The position numbers and the translations under genes were made by a program. The notes beneath the pieces were generated by a model that was given only the letters and a program-made list of their open reading frames with translations, had not been told where the DNA came from and searched no databases. A DNA stretch of 64,000 nucleotides from Myxosarcina sp. GI1 (GTDB taxonomy: Bacteria; Cyanobacteriota; Cyanobacteriia; Cyanobacteriales; Xenococcaceae). Below are positions 50,723 through 59,743 of the stretch, piece after piece. Location of the stretch: NCBI RefSeq assembly GCF_000756305.1, contig NZ_JRFE01000014.1, positions 728,220-792,219 of the forward strand, in the 5' to 3' direction. Numbering within the stretch: the first letter of the stretch is position 1; every line of letters begins with the position of its first letter.

Positions 50723-51556
50723 ATGAACACTGAATGGCAAAAGGTTAAAAATTATCAAGATATTTTATATCATAAGTGGAACGGCGTTGCCAAAATTACC
50801 ATCAATCGCCCCCACAAACGCAATGCTTTTCGTCCGCAAACCGTATTTGAAATGTACGATGCCTTTTGTGATGTTCGTGAAGACAGCCAAATTGGGGTAG
50901 TTTTGCTTACGGGAGCGGGACCTCACACAGACGGTAAATATGCTTTTTGTTCTGGCGGCGATCAAAGCGTTAGGGGCAAAGCAGGTTATGTAGACGACAA
51001 AGGTGTGCCTCGGTTGAACGTACTAGATTTGCAAAGGCTAATTCGCTCGTTGCCAAAAGTAACCATTGCCTTAGTTGCAGGCTATGCAATAGGTGGTGGT
51101 CACGTACTCCACGTAATTTGCGATCTAACTATTGCGGCAGACAATGCAATTTTCGGACAGACTGGTCCTAAAGTAGGTAGTTTTGATGGTGGGTTCGGAG
51201 CTAGCTATCTCGCCCGTCATGTAGGACAAAAAAAAGCCAGAGAAATTTGGTTTCTCTGCCGTCAATATAATGCTAATGAAGCTTTAGAAATGGGTTTAGT
51301 TAACTGCGTCGTTCCTGTAGAGCAGTTGGAAGCAGAAGGAATACAGTGGGCACAAGAAATTTTAACTAAAAGTCCTATAGCTATTCGTTGTCTTAAAGCT
51401 GCTTTTAATGCTGACTGTGACGGACAAGCAGGATTACAAGAATTGGCTGGTAATGCTACTTTACTTTATTACATGACTGAAGAAGGAGCAGAAGGCAAGC
51501 AAGCATTTTTGGAAAAACGTCCTCCAAACTTTCGTCAATATCCTTGGCTGCCATAA
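50723..51556 (+). CDS. menB: 1,4-dihydroxy-2-naphthoyl-CoA synthase
   Basis: The 277-residue protein belongs to the crotonase fold, with oxyanion-hole segments [17 protein letters not shown] near 88 and [20 protein letters not shown] near 113, and the MenB motif [15 protein letters not shown] near 153. It closes the naphthoate ring in menaquinone synthesis, and in cyanobacteria this pathway makes phylloquinone for photosystem I. Length is normal. Confidence 0.96.
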   Translation: MNTEWQKVKNYQDILYHKWNGVAKITINRPHKRNAFRPQTVFEMYDAFCDVREDSQIGVVLLTGAGPHTDGKYAFCSGGDQSVRGKAGYVDDKGVPRLNVLDLQRLIRSLPKVTIALVAGYAIGGGHVLHVICDLTIAADNAIFGQTGPKVGSFDGGFGASYLARHVGQKKAREIWFLCRQYNANEALEMGLVNCVVPVEQLEAEGIQWAQEILTKSPIAIRCLKAAFNADCDGQAGLQELAGNATLLYYMTEEGAEGKQAFLEKRPPNFRQYPWLP

Positions 51557-51763
51557 CTCGCAGCCACTATTGAGTAGTATTATTTTAAGTTTAAAAAAAA
51601 TACATCATTTTTTGGTTAGAGCCTAAAGCCTAATATAGCAGTAGACAAAAAGTAAGACACTTCAAACTACGGCTCGACTGAGCTTTGTCTCTCGCCTGAA
51701 AGCTTTATAGATTAAGCATCTTAGTGCGCGATTTTTGCTTTTTGACTCTTGACTTTTGCTGTA

Positions 51764-52015
51764 TCATAATTTTGTAGCTACGGTAGCTTGCTTTGAGGAA
51801 GTCAAAGAGTCTATTTCTAACAAAGAAGTTTCTAAATCTAGAAGCTCTTCCAACTGCAAAAAGTCTGTCTCAAATGGTGGGGTGGCTAAAGCACAGGCTT
51901 TCCAACTGCTTTGAACTGGTACACCTAACATTTGGCAACTACCGCCTCTGCGCCCTACTGGTTTGTAGTAGCGACAAAATCGACAAGCAGAAGTTGTAAT
52001 CTTATTGATGTTCAT
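51764..52015 (-). CDS. Small cysteine-rich cyanobacterial protein
   Basis: The 83-residue protein has a cysteine set CRFCRYY near residue 17, then SCQMLG and ACALATPPF, four or so potential metal ligands. The C-terminal half is Leu/Glu-rich helix. It looks like a small zinc or iron-sulfur binding protein. The function is unknown. Confidence 0.65.
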   Translation of the reverse strand: MNINKITTSACRFCRYYKPVGRRGGSCQMLGVPVQSSWKACALATPPFETDFLQLEELLDLETSLLEIDSLTSSKQATVATKL

Positions 52016-52124
52016 TAGTAATGTTTTATTAAAAAATAGATTTAATCTATGTCAATTACTTCTATTTTGCTTTATCGATTTAATCGTAAATAAGTGATTG
52101 TAGCTGTGATTGTTACTATGTTTT

Positions 52125-52269
52125 GGCGATCCCCAAGGATAATTTGTTTTTTAGATTGTCTTAATATTTGATTAATAAATATACATAACGATCAAAAAAA
52201 GTGATTTTAAACTAAATAAATATCCGTATATCTACGGATATACACGATGTAAAACTATTGGGGATCGCC
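52125..52269. mobile_element. MITE-like element with 12-bp perfect inverted ends, 145 bp
   Basis: GGCGATCCCCAA (52125-52136) and its exact complement TTGGGGATCGCC (52258-52269) bound an AT-rich 145-bp unit that encloses a further palindrome, TATCCGTA-TATC-TACGGATA (52221-52240). It lies in the 317-bp spacer between two minus-strand genes. No coding capacity. The size fits a non-autonomous element. Confidence 0.6.
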
Positions 52270-52332
52270 GTTAATTAGCTTTATATCTTTTGGTCGATTT
52301 ATTTTATTTAATCTTTATTGTTTTTTATAATT

Positions 52333-52944
52333 TTAATTTACGCTCGGACGATATGCCGCAAATTTTTGTTTGGAATAACAAAGATAACACTGCTGCCAAC
52401 GTTGCAGTTCGGCTTCGGGAGTAGGTACCGAACATTGAGGACATAAAGGTAAAGATTGAGAGCGAGCTTCAATCGATTTCAACCAATTTCGGACAGCAGC
52501 TTGTGGTTCTTGGAAGTGAGAACTAGAAACTTTTTGGCTGTTCCCTTTGGCAGTATGCCGAGGGTAGTCGCCCACTGGCTCAAAAGGTTTGGATCTTCGC
52601 TGGGATAAGAGCGACTCGCTAAAATCATGTTGCTCATGTTGCTGGTGAGTAGCGTTATGCCATAAAGAGCAAGAGAAACGAATATCTTTAAGCTCAAACG
52701 CCAACTGAGAATTCAGCTTTTTCAGTAAAGAATATCTTTGAAAAGATAATTCTTGCGCCCAAACAGAACTAGAAGTAGCAACCCACAAAATACCTTTTTT
52801 AAGATAAGTTGGTCGAGCTTGATTGGCTGTAGCTGAAGTTACAGTTTTCTGCCACAACTTCAGCACTTGCCGATATTGGCGATACTGTTCCCAGCTAGGC
52901 TGCTGTTCGAGAGAAGGTAAAATTTTTTTAATAGAGTCAAACAA
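52333..52944 (-). CDS. DUF721 (DciA-like) protein with C-terminal zinc knuckle
   Basis: The 203-residue protein has the DUF721 pattern in its first half, ILPSLEQQPSWEQYRQYRQV then GILWVATSSSVWAQELSFQR. A Ser/Gln-rich linker follows, then a C-terminal pair of CxxC (CPQC near 175 and CYLC near 190). DUF721 proteins are relatives of DciA, a replicative helicase loader in bacteria without DnaC. The zinc knuckle is an addition. The gene lies next to pgeF, 18 nt after its stop. Confidence 0.8.
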   Translation of the reverse strand: MFDSIKKILPSLEQQPSWEQYRQYRQVLKLWQKTVTSATANQARPTYLKKGILWVATSSSVWAQELSFQRYSLLKKLNSQLAFELKDIRFSCSLWHNATHQQHEQHDFSESLLSQRRSKPFEPVGDYPRHTAKGNSQKVSSSHFQEPQAAVRNWLKSIEARSQSLPLCPQCSVPTPEAELQRWQQCYLCYSKQKFAAYRPSVN

Positions 52945-52962
52945 TGGCGATCGCTAACACTT

Positions 52963-53766
52963 TCAATTACTAACAATTCCCGACCACTGTACTTCCTTTT
53001 TTTTAGTACGGCGATAGGAGCAAAAACGGTCATTCTTGTAAGTACAATAGGGGGCGATCGCAATTTGTTCGCGATTGATTCCCAACTGTTCTAACTGTAT
53101 TTGATTGACCAATCTAATATCTAAACGGACTCTTCCTGGTTTATCATCGGCTAAAAGTAGCTTAACAGGTAACTCGGATAACTTAGCTAATATTGCCTGG
53201 CTATCTTGGGCTGCTGCCGCACAAACTATAGTAGCTCCAACTTCAGCAGCTACCTTTTCTCCTACTTGATAAACCTCACCCGAAATTGCAGGTCCCATAA
53301 CGACTCGCAGATCTTTGAGGGAACTTCCCCAAATTAGAAAACGAGCGATCGCTTCGGGGACAATTTTCAGTGAAGTTCCCCGCCAACCTGCATGAACGGC
53401 AGCAACTTTTCCCGACGAAATATCCGCAATCAGTACGGAGTTGCAGTCTGCACTGGCGACCCAGACTGACTGCCGCAAACCATCGGTAACTAAACCGTCT
53501 CCATCAACTAAAGTATTGTTTTCAGCCTGTTGACTTGCAAGGTTAATTTCTTTAGGAGTTAAAACTATTTTGCCATGCACCTGCTTGAGTCGATAAACTT
53601 CGGCATCAGGGTCGAAAGCCGCAATCAATCGGTCGGGAGTTTGGGGATAAGATTCTCCAGTAAAAAAACCATGCTGCCAATTCGCTAGCAAACTACAGGT
53701 TAAATAGCTCGACCCGTTCCAACTGCACCACTGCCATTCAGGTACGAGCGATTGATTTTTAGTCAC
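52963..53766 (-). CDS. pgeF: Peptidoglycan editing factor PgeF (YfiH/laccase-domain)
   Basis: The 267-residue protein has the metal-binding motif ADCNSVLIAD near 105, HAGWRGT near 125, and the terminal cluster YCTYKNDRFCSYRR near 245. This family (DUF152, YfiH) was long listed as polyphenol oxidase but is now linked with purine nucleoside phosphorylase and peptidoglycan editing activity. The downstream DUF721 gene probably shares its transcript. Confidence 0.9.
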   Translation of the reverse strand: MTKNQSLVPEWQWCSWNGSSYLTCSLLANWQHGFFTGESYPQTPDRLIAAFDPDAEVYRLKQVHGKIVLTPKEINLASQQAENNTLVDGDGLVTDGLRQSVWVASADCNSVLIADISSGKVAAVHAGWRGTSLKIVPEAIARFLIWGSSLKDLRVVMGPAISGEVYQVGEKVAAEVGATIVCAAAAQDSQAILAKLSELPVKLLLADDKPGRVRLDIRLVNQIQLEQLGINREQIAIAPYCTYKNDRFCSYRRTKKKEVQWSGIVSN

Positions 53767-53830
53767 CTTATGTACGTTACTTTAGTCAACAGTAAATAGT
53801 TTACTGTTTATTTTTTAGTTCGGCTCGTCC

Positions 53831-54709
53831 TTAATTTTCATCTAGAGGTACGAACTCTTTAGTTTCGCTAATGTATTTCCAGCCTATTCCTTCGGGATCT
53901 TTACTCTGACTCCATTGAGAAAAGTCTTCATCCAATTTACGTCTGCCAACAGTACTAGAATTAAGGTCTAGCCGTTTTGCCAGGTCTGCTTGGATTAAAG
54001 CGCGATCGCTAGTGGTTTCAGTTGCCGCTTCAGCTTCGGCTGCTTGAGTCGTAACTGCATCTGTCTCTAGATCTCGATCGAAATCGCTGCCAAAGCTTGA
54101 AGGTTTTGACGATGTTGCATCATCAGCTTGTTCTTGAGCGTATTTCGCGCTTTCTTCGGTTGGTTTTTGAGTTGTAGTAGTAGAGGCTGACTCTTGATTT
54201 TCTTGCTGTCGAGCTTGTTCTTGTTTTGCAAGGCTAGCTATTCCACGCACTGACAGCCTCTCGGAATCATTGGCAGCATCATAAGAGTTTAAAGATAGTT
54301 CTGACTCTTCTTCTGGTTCGCTATCATCTAAAATACTGCCTAAAGCACTTGCAGTAGGAAAGTAATAAACGACTCCCTTATCGGGGATTGTCTTTGGTGC
54401 TACGCCGTAATCAATAGCTTTGTTTTGTAAAAAGGTTTTGGCTGCTCTAGCAGTAAGGTCTGCTTTTAAGGACAAGTCTACTGGGGTAAGATAACCGCGA
54501 TTTTCTTTGATCAATTGATTGAAGTAGGGATTGACCTCGGCACACCACTTTTGCCATTGATAATTTTGCCAAATTCTAAAGAGGGCAAATAACAATATTA
54601 GCACTAACAACAAGGGCCACAGTTTGTACAAAATTACAACTGCTAATGCTACGGGAAGAATTAGAATTAGAATGCCAGCAGAACTATTGTTTAAGGTTTT
54701 TCCTGTCAT
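53831..54709 (-). CDS. Membrane-anchored protein with low-complexity linker
   Basis: The 292-residue protein has an N-terminal double hydrophobic segment (about 11-45), a helical domain (YQWQKWCAEVNPYFNQLIKE to about 120), a long acidic Gln/Ser/Thr/Glu-rich linker (about 130-230), and a C-terminal segment GWKYISETKEFVPLDEN. The middle resembles a winged-helix-like fold, with RAAKTFLQNKAIDYG. No function is recognised. Its promoter faces a 327-bp spacer. Confidence 0.7.
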   Translation of the reverse strand: MTGKTLNNSSAGILILILPVALAVVILYKLWPLLLVLILLFALFRIWQNYQWQKWCAEVNPYFNQLIKENRGYLTPVDLSLKADLTARAAKTFLQNKAIDYGVAPKTIPDKGVVYYFPTASALGSILDDSEPEEESELSLNSYDAANDSERLSVRGIASLAKQEQARQQENQESASTTTTQKPTEESAKYAQEQADDATSSKPSSFGSDFDRDLETDAVTTQAAEAEAATETTSDRALIQADLAKRLDLNSSTVGRRKLDEDFSQWSQSKDPEGIGWKYISETKEFVPLDEN

Positions 54710-55036
54710 AGTTGTATTTGCAATTGCTAAGACTATCTATTGCAAGTTTGTCTTGCATAATTGCCAATCTTAATGCAATTTGGCAAGCAAAACACCTATT
54801 TCTTGCAATTGCTTAAAAAACATTTGCAACTCAAGGCTAAAATTAGCTCTATTAGAGCCAGAGTTATTGTGTGTACAATCTCTCCTCGTACTGAAATTCG
54901 TAAAAGATTGCGTCAAGCTGTGAGCCATAATTGCGGCTCGTCCCAAATTTTTGCAACGGTTAAAAAATCGTCTCGTAAACTACATTTAAAACGCACTAAG
55001 TAGCGCGATCGCAAATAAGTTAAAAAATAAAAAACA

Positions 55037-55129
55037 ATGGCAACTAAAAGCAATGTTATCTATCGCGATCGCGAGCTTATGGGAGGAACACTCGTATTTA
55101 GAGGAACTTGCGTTTCATTAAAAACTTAA
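55037..55129 (+). pseudogene. Remnant of a DUF433 antitoxin-like gene
   Basis: A 30-residue frame, ending ...ELMGGTLVFRGTCVSLKT, matches the N-terminus of DUF433 proteins, where the usual continuation is T-L-I-D-Y-L. Adding one base to the ACT-TAA junction restores T-L-I-D-Y-L, and the rest of the gene has been replaced by the element that starts at 55141. The gene is therefore dead. DUF433 proteins are usually antitoxin-like partners of a PIN or similar toxin, and none is found here. Confidence 0.6.
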
Positions 55130-55140
55130 TTGATTATTTA

Positions 55141-55261
55141 TACTAAATCCGATTTACAAAACCCATTTTTAACTTGGGGGCGTTAACCAGGCTGAAAACC
55201 TATTGCCTCTTGCCTTTTGCCTTTACTTAGCTTTTATGGTGTATTTCAACAGGATTTAGTA
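55141..55261. mobile_element. MITE-like element with TACTAAATCC ends, 121 bp
   Basis: Terminal inverted repeats TACTAAATCC (55141-55150) and GGATTTAGTA (55252-55261). The inside is non-coding and includes a TTGCCT-rich stretch. It directly follows the DUF433 remnant and ends 27 bp before the stop of the Mrp operon. Confidence 0.65.
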
Positions 55262-55288
55262 TTAAAAGATAAAACAGCAGTGTTTGAT

Positions 55289-55954
55289 TTAAAGTAGACC
55301 TCGATAGCGGATAAATAATAAAATAACTGCCCATGAACCCAAAGCAACTTTAATCGCTACTAAAACATTCAGCAAAGGAATCATACCGCCACTAAATAAA
55401 GTTTCTAATTCTCCTGATGGTAACTGAAAACCAATTAAAGTTACTATTGCCAAAACAATAAAAACTAAAACCGAAATTTTTTCCCAAGTAGCAGCATTCC
55501 ATTTTTTATATATTGCTTCCATCCATCGAGAGTTAGAAGTAATGGCAATTAAGCCGATTGCAGTACCTCCAGCTACACCAGCAGCAAAACCACCCCCAGG
55601 GCTGAGATGACCTCTAATTGCCAGTTCGATCGCGACAATTGCAGAGATAGTAGCCCCCAGACGTGCCAAAATTATTGAAGGGCGATCGCTGAATCGATAC
55701 ACTGTTTCTGTAGGTTGTTCGTTTGCCAGGAGAAACTTCACGCCTAATATAGCGATGGTAAATACCACCACTTCAAAAATTGTGTCATAAAGACGATTGC
55801 GAAAGATAATACCCGAAACCGCATTCGGTACGCCTGCATCTTCGGCGATCGCCTCAACAATAGAAAATTCTGACCATTCTGCTGCTGGATTGGGCATTAT
55901 AAGTACTTTAATAAATAAGGCTATTCCAGCCAAAAAATAAATCCACTTCATCAA
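55289..55954 (-). CDS. mrpB: Na+/H+ antiporter subunit MrpB-like
   Basis: The 221-residue protein has a hydrophobic leader and six or so membrane helices, with RGHLSPGGGFAAGVAGGTAI in the middle, the MnhB/MrpB family motif. It is the last gene of the seven-gene Mrp operon and overlaps the DUF4040 gene by 4 nt (ATGA). It contributes to the multi-subunit membrane antiporter that drives Na+ out in exchange for H+. Confidence 0.88.
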   Translation of the reverse strand: MMKWIYFLAGIALFIKVLIMPNPAAEWSEFSIVEAIAEDAGVPNAVSGIIFRNRLYDTIFEVVVFTIAILGVKFLLANEQPTETVYRFSDRPSIILARLGATISAIVAIELAIRGHLSPGGGFAAGVAGGTAIGLIAITSNSRWMEAIYKKWNAATWEKISVLVFIVLAIVTLIGFQLPSGELETLFSGGMIPLLNVLVAIKVALGSWAVILLFIRYRGLL

Positions 55955-56541
55955 TGCTTATCTTCTCCGTCAGGTACAGTTACCAAAGTTAGTTGAGTTT
56001 CGGGTGAAGCTAGTTCGGATTGCAAAATCTCATACAAACGACGAACTCTAATTGCAGTATGATAAATTTGCCTGACATCTATTCCTGTGGTCTTATTTAG
56101 TTGTGGTTCCAAAGATTTGGGTTTGGTAGTACAAATTCCGTGTATTTCTTTAGTCATCAATGCCCGTTCTAAAGCTTGTAAATCGGGATATTCGACTAAT
56201 TCGAGACGCAAATGATGTCTATTAATGGCTTTTTTCAGATTGGCTATTAATTCTACGAAATAACTTTCCCGTTCTATTGCTAATTCTTGCAATACACCCA
56301 AACGCATAACCAAAGAGGAACGTACTGCGACCACATAAAGAGTAATTGCCAACATTGTACCTACCAAAGCCTCAGTTAAAGCTACATCGGCAGCACCTAA
56401 AACAGCATAGATTAATACCGCAACTGCCCCTAAAATAGCTCTAATAACTAAAGCATGATAGGGATTAGCTTGAAATACCAGCATCAAGGCTGATAGCGGT
56501 AACAATGCGACAATTATATAAATATAATATTTATCGATCAT
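55951..56541 (-). CDS. DUF4040 (MrpA-C/MbhD-like) antiporter subunit
   Basis: The 196-residue protein has four membrane helices in the first 90 residues (GAADVALTEALVGTMLAITLYVVAV is the MbhD-like part, shown in part). A soluble tail of about 105 residues follows, ending VTVPDGEDKH. In standard Mrp complexes the MbhD-like portion is fused to MrpA. Here it is a separate short gene between mrpG and mrpB, without the large MrpA antiporter module. The soluble tail is unusual for the family. The 4-nt overlap with mrpB shows co-translation. Confidence 0.8.
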   Translation of the reverse strand: MIDKYYIYIIVALLPLSALMLVFQANPYHALVIRAILGAVAVLIYAVLGAADVALTEALVGTMLAITLYVVAVRSSLVMRLGVLQELAIERESYFVELIANLKKAINRHHLRLELVEYPDLQALERALMTKEIHGICTTKPKSLEPQLNKTTGIDVRQIYHTAIRVRRLYEILQSELASPETQLTLVTVPDGEDKH

Positions 56542-56561
56542 TTTGATTTTGTCAGTGGTTA

Positions 56562-56861
56562 TTAGCTACTTGTCAGTTTATTCCTATCTTCAATCTTTTC
56601 ATCGCTGGCGCAGTAGGCTATGACATATCCCAACACGGTATTCCAAATTGCTAAGGTAATAATTGCTAGCAGCAACAGCGACCATTCACCAGGTATTTTG
56701 AGTAGTAAACCCAAGATAATAGTCATCGAACCGAGAGTATCGGCGACAGAAAGACTGTGAAGCTTATATAAAACAGATCGCTTGCCAATTAACGGCAATG
56801 TTCCCCAAAACCAGAAGATGATGCCGATTACCATCAGACTATAACTCAAAATGTCAATCAT
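56562..56861 (-). CDS. mrpG: Na+/H+ antiporter subunit MrpG-like
   Basis: The 99-residue protein has three helices and the MnhG/PhaG pattern LPLIGKRSVLYKLHSLSVAD, DTLGSMTIILGLLL. It lies in the operon order mrpC-D-E-F-G-DUF4040-B with short spacers. It forms part of the antiporter membrane complex. Confidence 0.87.
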   Translation of the reverse strand: MIDILSYSLMVIGIIFWFWGTLPLIGKRSVLYKLHSLSVADTLGSMTIILGLLLKIPGEWSLLLLAIITLAIWNTVLGYVIAYCASDEKIEDRNKLTSS

Positions 56862-56944
56862 AATAATTTACAAGCTATAAGCTATAAGCTTTTATAGTGT
56901 GTTTACTTATTGTCTACTACCTATTACTTGTTACTTAACTGATG

Positions 56945-57196
56945 TTACGCTTCGTTCAATCGTTTAATTAAATGTGCTAGCAACATCAATCCTGCATTAC
57001 CCACGCACAGAATAATAACTGCAACTACGCCAATCGACCAATCATCGCGTAAAACAGAAATAACTAGCATCATAATGGAAGTCTTGGTGGCAATACTGGC
57101 AAACGCCAGCATTTTTTGCCAAATATCATTATCTTGCCAAGCTTCATAAATTGGTATTAGTAAGGCTAAAATCATGGCGATTAAAATTGAATCCAT
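56945..57196 (-). CDS. mrpF: Na+/H+ antiporter subunit MrpF-like
   Basis: The 83-residue protein has three helices with short loops, as in the MrpF/PhaF group. It starts MDSILIAMILALLIPIYEAW. It follows mrpE with an 8-nt gap. The short length is normal for this subunit. Confidence 0.85.
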   Translation of the reverse strand: MDSILIAMILALLIPIYEAWQDNDIWQKMLAFASIATKTSIMMLVISVLRDDWSIGVVAVIILCVGNAGLMLLAHLIKRLNEA

Positions 57197-57204
57197 CTTA
57201 CTTG

Positions 57205-57600
57205 CTACTTGCTGCTGCTTCTTGTTACTCTGTGTACTTCATACCACCCCCGTCGATCGTATTTAGTCACAATAGTTTTGGGGGTAAAGGTAATCAGGAA
57301 TATATCTAAAAATACTAGTCCTGGTGTGCGTCTTGGTTTGACTCTTTGTCTGACAATTTCTTCACGGTTGTGGGGACGTAGCATCATTTGAATTGCTTCT
57401 AAATATGCTTGGGGAATTGCTCTTAAGATTTCCCACAACACCCTTAGCCAATCTTTTAACTTGCCCGAAGAAGTATAACCGCGAGGCAACAAAAAAGCGA
57501 TCGCCACACCGATAATAATATTGGACAAACTAAAATCGGCAGTAAGCAAAAACCAAATTGCTAGTCGTAAAATTAGATTGAGATAGTTGCTCGCGTCCAT
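57205..57600 (-). CDS. mrpE: Na+/H+ antiporter subunit MrpE-like
   Basis: The start at 57600 is chosen: a longer frame reaching 57831 would overlap mrpD by more than 250 nt, while MDASNYLNLILRLAIWFL is a natural MrpE start. The 131-residue product has two helices and a basic C-terminal part with DIFLITFTPKTIV, the family pattern. It overlaps the end of mrpD by 28 nt. Confidence 0.85.
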   Translation of the reverse strand: MDASNYLNLILRLAIWFLLTADFSLSNIIIGVAIAFLLPRGYTSSGKLKDWLRVLWEILRAIPQAYLEAIQMMLRPHNREEIVRQRVKPRRTPGLVFLDIFLITFTPKTIVTKYDRRGWYEVHRVTRSSSK

Positions 57601-59048
57601 ACAATCCAGAATAGTAAGATTAACATTAAGCTCATTACCCCGATTAAATGGTCGAATTGTTCGATCGCCCGAGGTAATTTTATTACCGATTTTTTGAAAA
57701 TCAGGAGATATGCTAACCAGCCAAGAACAATTGTTGCCAGTGGTTTGAGCGTATTTTGCAGAGTATAAGCCTGATAGTAAAAAACGTTTGCCCCAACCAA
57801 TCCACCAAGTAAAATAACCATCGCCCACCAAAAACCAGGCTGTATTTTTTTCCCTATCTCCCTATTGTCTCTTTTCTCCATCTCCTTGTGATGTGGCAGA
57901 AAAATAAATTTAGCAAAGGAAACTGCCGTTCCCAAAGCGGCAAGATTCATGCCAATAACCTGCCAAGGCAATAAATTTTTACTGGTTAATACTTTTGCGC
58001 CAAAACCAGATAACAGAGGAAAACCAGAAATAGAAAAACTAGCAATTACTAAAGCAATCCAAAGTTTGTTACTAATAGGTTGCTGCTGTAGTTGTTTAAA
58101 ATTACGACTATGTAAAATACCAGCAATGAGAAACAGGGCAGACTTTACCAAACCGTGAGTAAGCGCATAAAAACCACCTACAACTGGCGCAGCGAGAACA
58201 AAACCCAACTGTGAAATGGTATGAAATGCCAACATCCGTTTGGTATCTTTTTCAAATACGGCATAGCCTACCCCCAACAGTGCCGTACACACGCCAAAAA
58301 ACCGCACTACAGGATCTATTTCTTCTAGCAGCAGCGCACAACGTACTAAGGGGAATACCCCCGCTTTTACTACTACCCCCGAAAGCATTGCCGAGACTGG
58401 AGATTCTGATTCGGAGTGTGTTAGAGGCAGCCATAACCCAGAAACAAAAATACCTCCTTTGACCAACAAACCTAAAAAAATTAAAGCCACTGCTTCGGGA
58501 GGAGAACCGCGCAAACCTGCATAACTAAAAGAATGATGTGCTTGATATACCAGCACTGCTCCTACCAAATAAAACAGCATTGCCGTATTGCTGACAAATA
58601 AATAGCGTAAGCCCACCCAAATCGCTCTATCTGTACGGGGATAAGTAATTAATAAAAAAGAAGCAATACTAATTACTTCTAACGCCACGTACAAACTAAT
58701 AAAATCGGCACAGATAAAAGTTGCATTAACGCTGCCATGCAGAATAATTGTCTGCATATAAAAGTAAGATGTTTTACCTGTTTGCCAACAGTAAACAACT
58801 ACTGCTGCCGTGACCAAGGCGTTAGTCAAAATAAAAAAGCCACTCAAGCGATCGATAGTTAAAGTAACGCCAAAATTATCTAGCAGCTGAATATTTAAAG
58901 GCGATCGCATTAAAAAGAGCGATACCGAATAAGCAGCAGAAACTAACGCTATTGCTAATGCAAAATAGCGGTCTAGTTTGGGCAATAGATAAATAATAAA
59001 CCCAACAAAAAATGATAGAGCTAGCCAAATAATTGTAATTTCGGTCAT
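57573..59048 (-). CDS. mrpD: Na+/H+ antiporter subunit MrpD-like (NADH-quinone oxidoreductase M/N/L type)
   Basis: The 491-residue protein has around fourteen membrane helices of the ND2/ND4/ND5 antiporter family. The conserved proton-channel segments are EVISIASFLLITYPRTD near 120, the Lys-containing VKGGIFVSGLWLPLTHSESE near 195 and FHTISQLGFVLAAPVVGG near 270. It is the only large antiporter-like subunit in the operon, where canonical Mrp has two (A and D). Overlaps mrpC by 4 nt. Confidence 0.88.
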   Translation of the reverse strand: MTEITIIWLALSFFVGFIIYLLPKLDRYFALAIALVSAAYSVSLFLMRSPLNIQLLDNFGVTLTIDRLSGFFILTNALVTAAVVVYCWQTGKTSYFYMQTIILHGSVNATFICADFISLYVALEVISIASFLLITYPRTDRAIWVGLRYLFVSNTAMLFYLVGAVLVYQAHHSFSYAGLRGSPPEAVALIFLGLLVKGGIFVSGLWLPLTHSESESPVSAMLSGVVVKAGVFPLVRCALLLEEIDPVVRFFGVCTALLGVGYAVFEKDTKRMLAFHTISQLGFVLAAPVVGGFYALTHGLVKSALFLIAGILHSRNFKQLQQQPISNKLWIALVIASFSISGFPLLSGFGAKVLTSKNLLPWQVIGMNLAALGTAVSFAKFIFLPHHKEMEKRDNREIGKKIQPGFWWAMVILLGGLVGANVFYYQAYTLQNTLKPLATIVLGWLAYLLIFKKSVIKLPRAIEQFDHLIGVMSLMLILLFWIVWTRATISI

Positions 59049-59386
59049 GGTGTATTGTTTTCTTCGATCGCGCTAGTTTCCAAGGTAGGATTATTATTAG
59101 CTAGCTTCATTACCCCTACCAGCATCAACGCCTGGATTGAAAACCCAATTACAATTGCTGTCAGAATAACTGCCTGGGGAACGGGGTCGGCATAGGCAAC
59201 ATTGTCTTTATTCGACACAATTGGCGTAAACAAACCATCCCGCGATGCTACCAATACGTAATAGGCAATGATTCCCGTACTCATAATGTCCATTGAGATG
59301 ATTTTCATTACCAAATTTTTCTTAAAGATGATGCCAAAAAAGCCACATAATATCGTGGCAAATACAAAAGCTTCTAAAATTAACAT
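59045..59386 (-). CDS. mrpC: Na+/H+ antiporter subunit MrpC-like
   Basis: The 113-residue protein has three helices and the MrpC/NuoK-like pattern DPVPQAVILTAIVIGFSIQA near 67. It is the first gene of the operon. Its promoter should lie in the spacer upstream. Confidence 0.88.
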   Translation of the reverse strand: MLILEAFVFATILCGFFGIIFKKNLVMKIISMDIMSTGIIAYYVLVASRDGLFTPIVSNKDNVAYADPVPQAVILTAIVIGFSIQALMLVGVMKLANNNPTLETSAIEENNTP

Positions 59387-59743
59387 CAGTATCTTACAAA
59401 TTCAACTAAGTAAACAACAACTCAATAAGTAATATTGCGCAAATATACCGCATCTAATTTGAAATTCGTAGTTTCTTGCATTGTCTGTTCGAGGTAAATT
59501 GTTTTTGTTGTTACTCAAATTTGGGATGCAGAAATGACAATTAAAGCAACAAACTTAGCATGCGACCAAAATAATCCAGTAAATCGAGATTATACAGTTT
59601 TAGCTGACTAAAAGTTAAATTTTCAATTGTCACCTTAGTCTGAGTAAGATAAATTTCAGTGTTTTGAAGATTGATAAACTATAAAACACTAAATATTCAA
59701 AAATATACCTTACAGTCCGATCTAAAATTGACAAACATTACTT
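59387..59743. other. Spacer upstream of the Mrp operon
   Basis: 357 bp, AT-rich, holding the promoter of the operon. No small gene, hairpin terminator or clear operator was seen. Confidence 0.4.

Noticed and set aside
54761-55003. 80-residue basic plus-strand frame in the spacer upstream of the 53831-54709 gene
   Set aside because: It starts with TTG, has no ribosome-binding site or recognised motif, and lies where the promoter of the divergent gene is expected. It may be real, but the sequence does not support it well enough.
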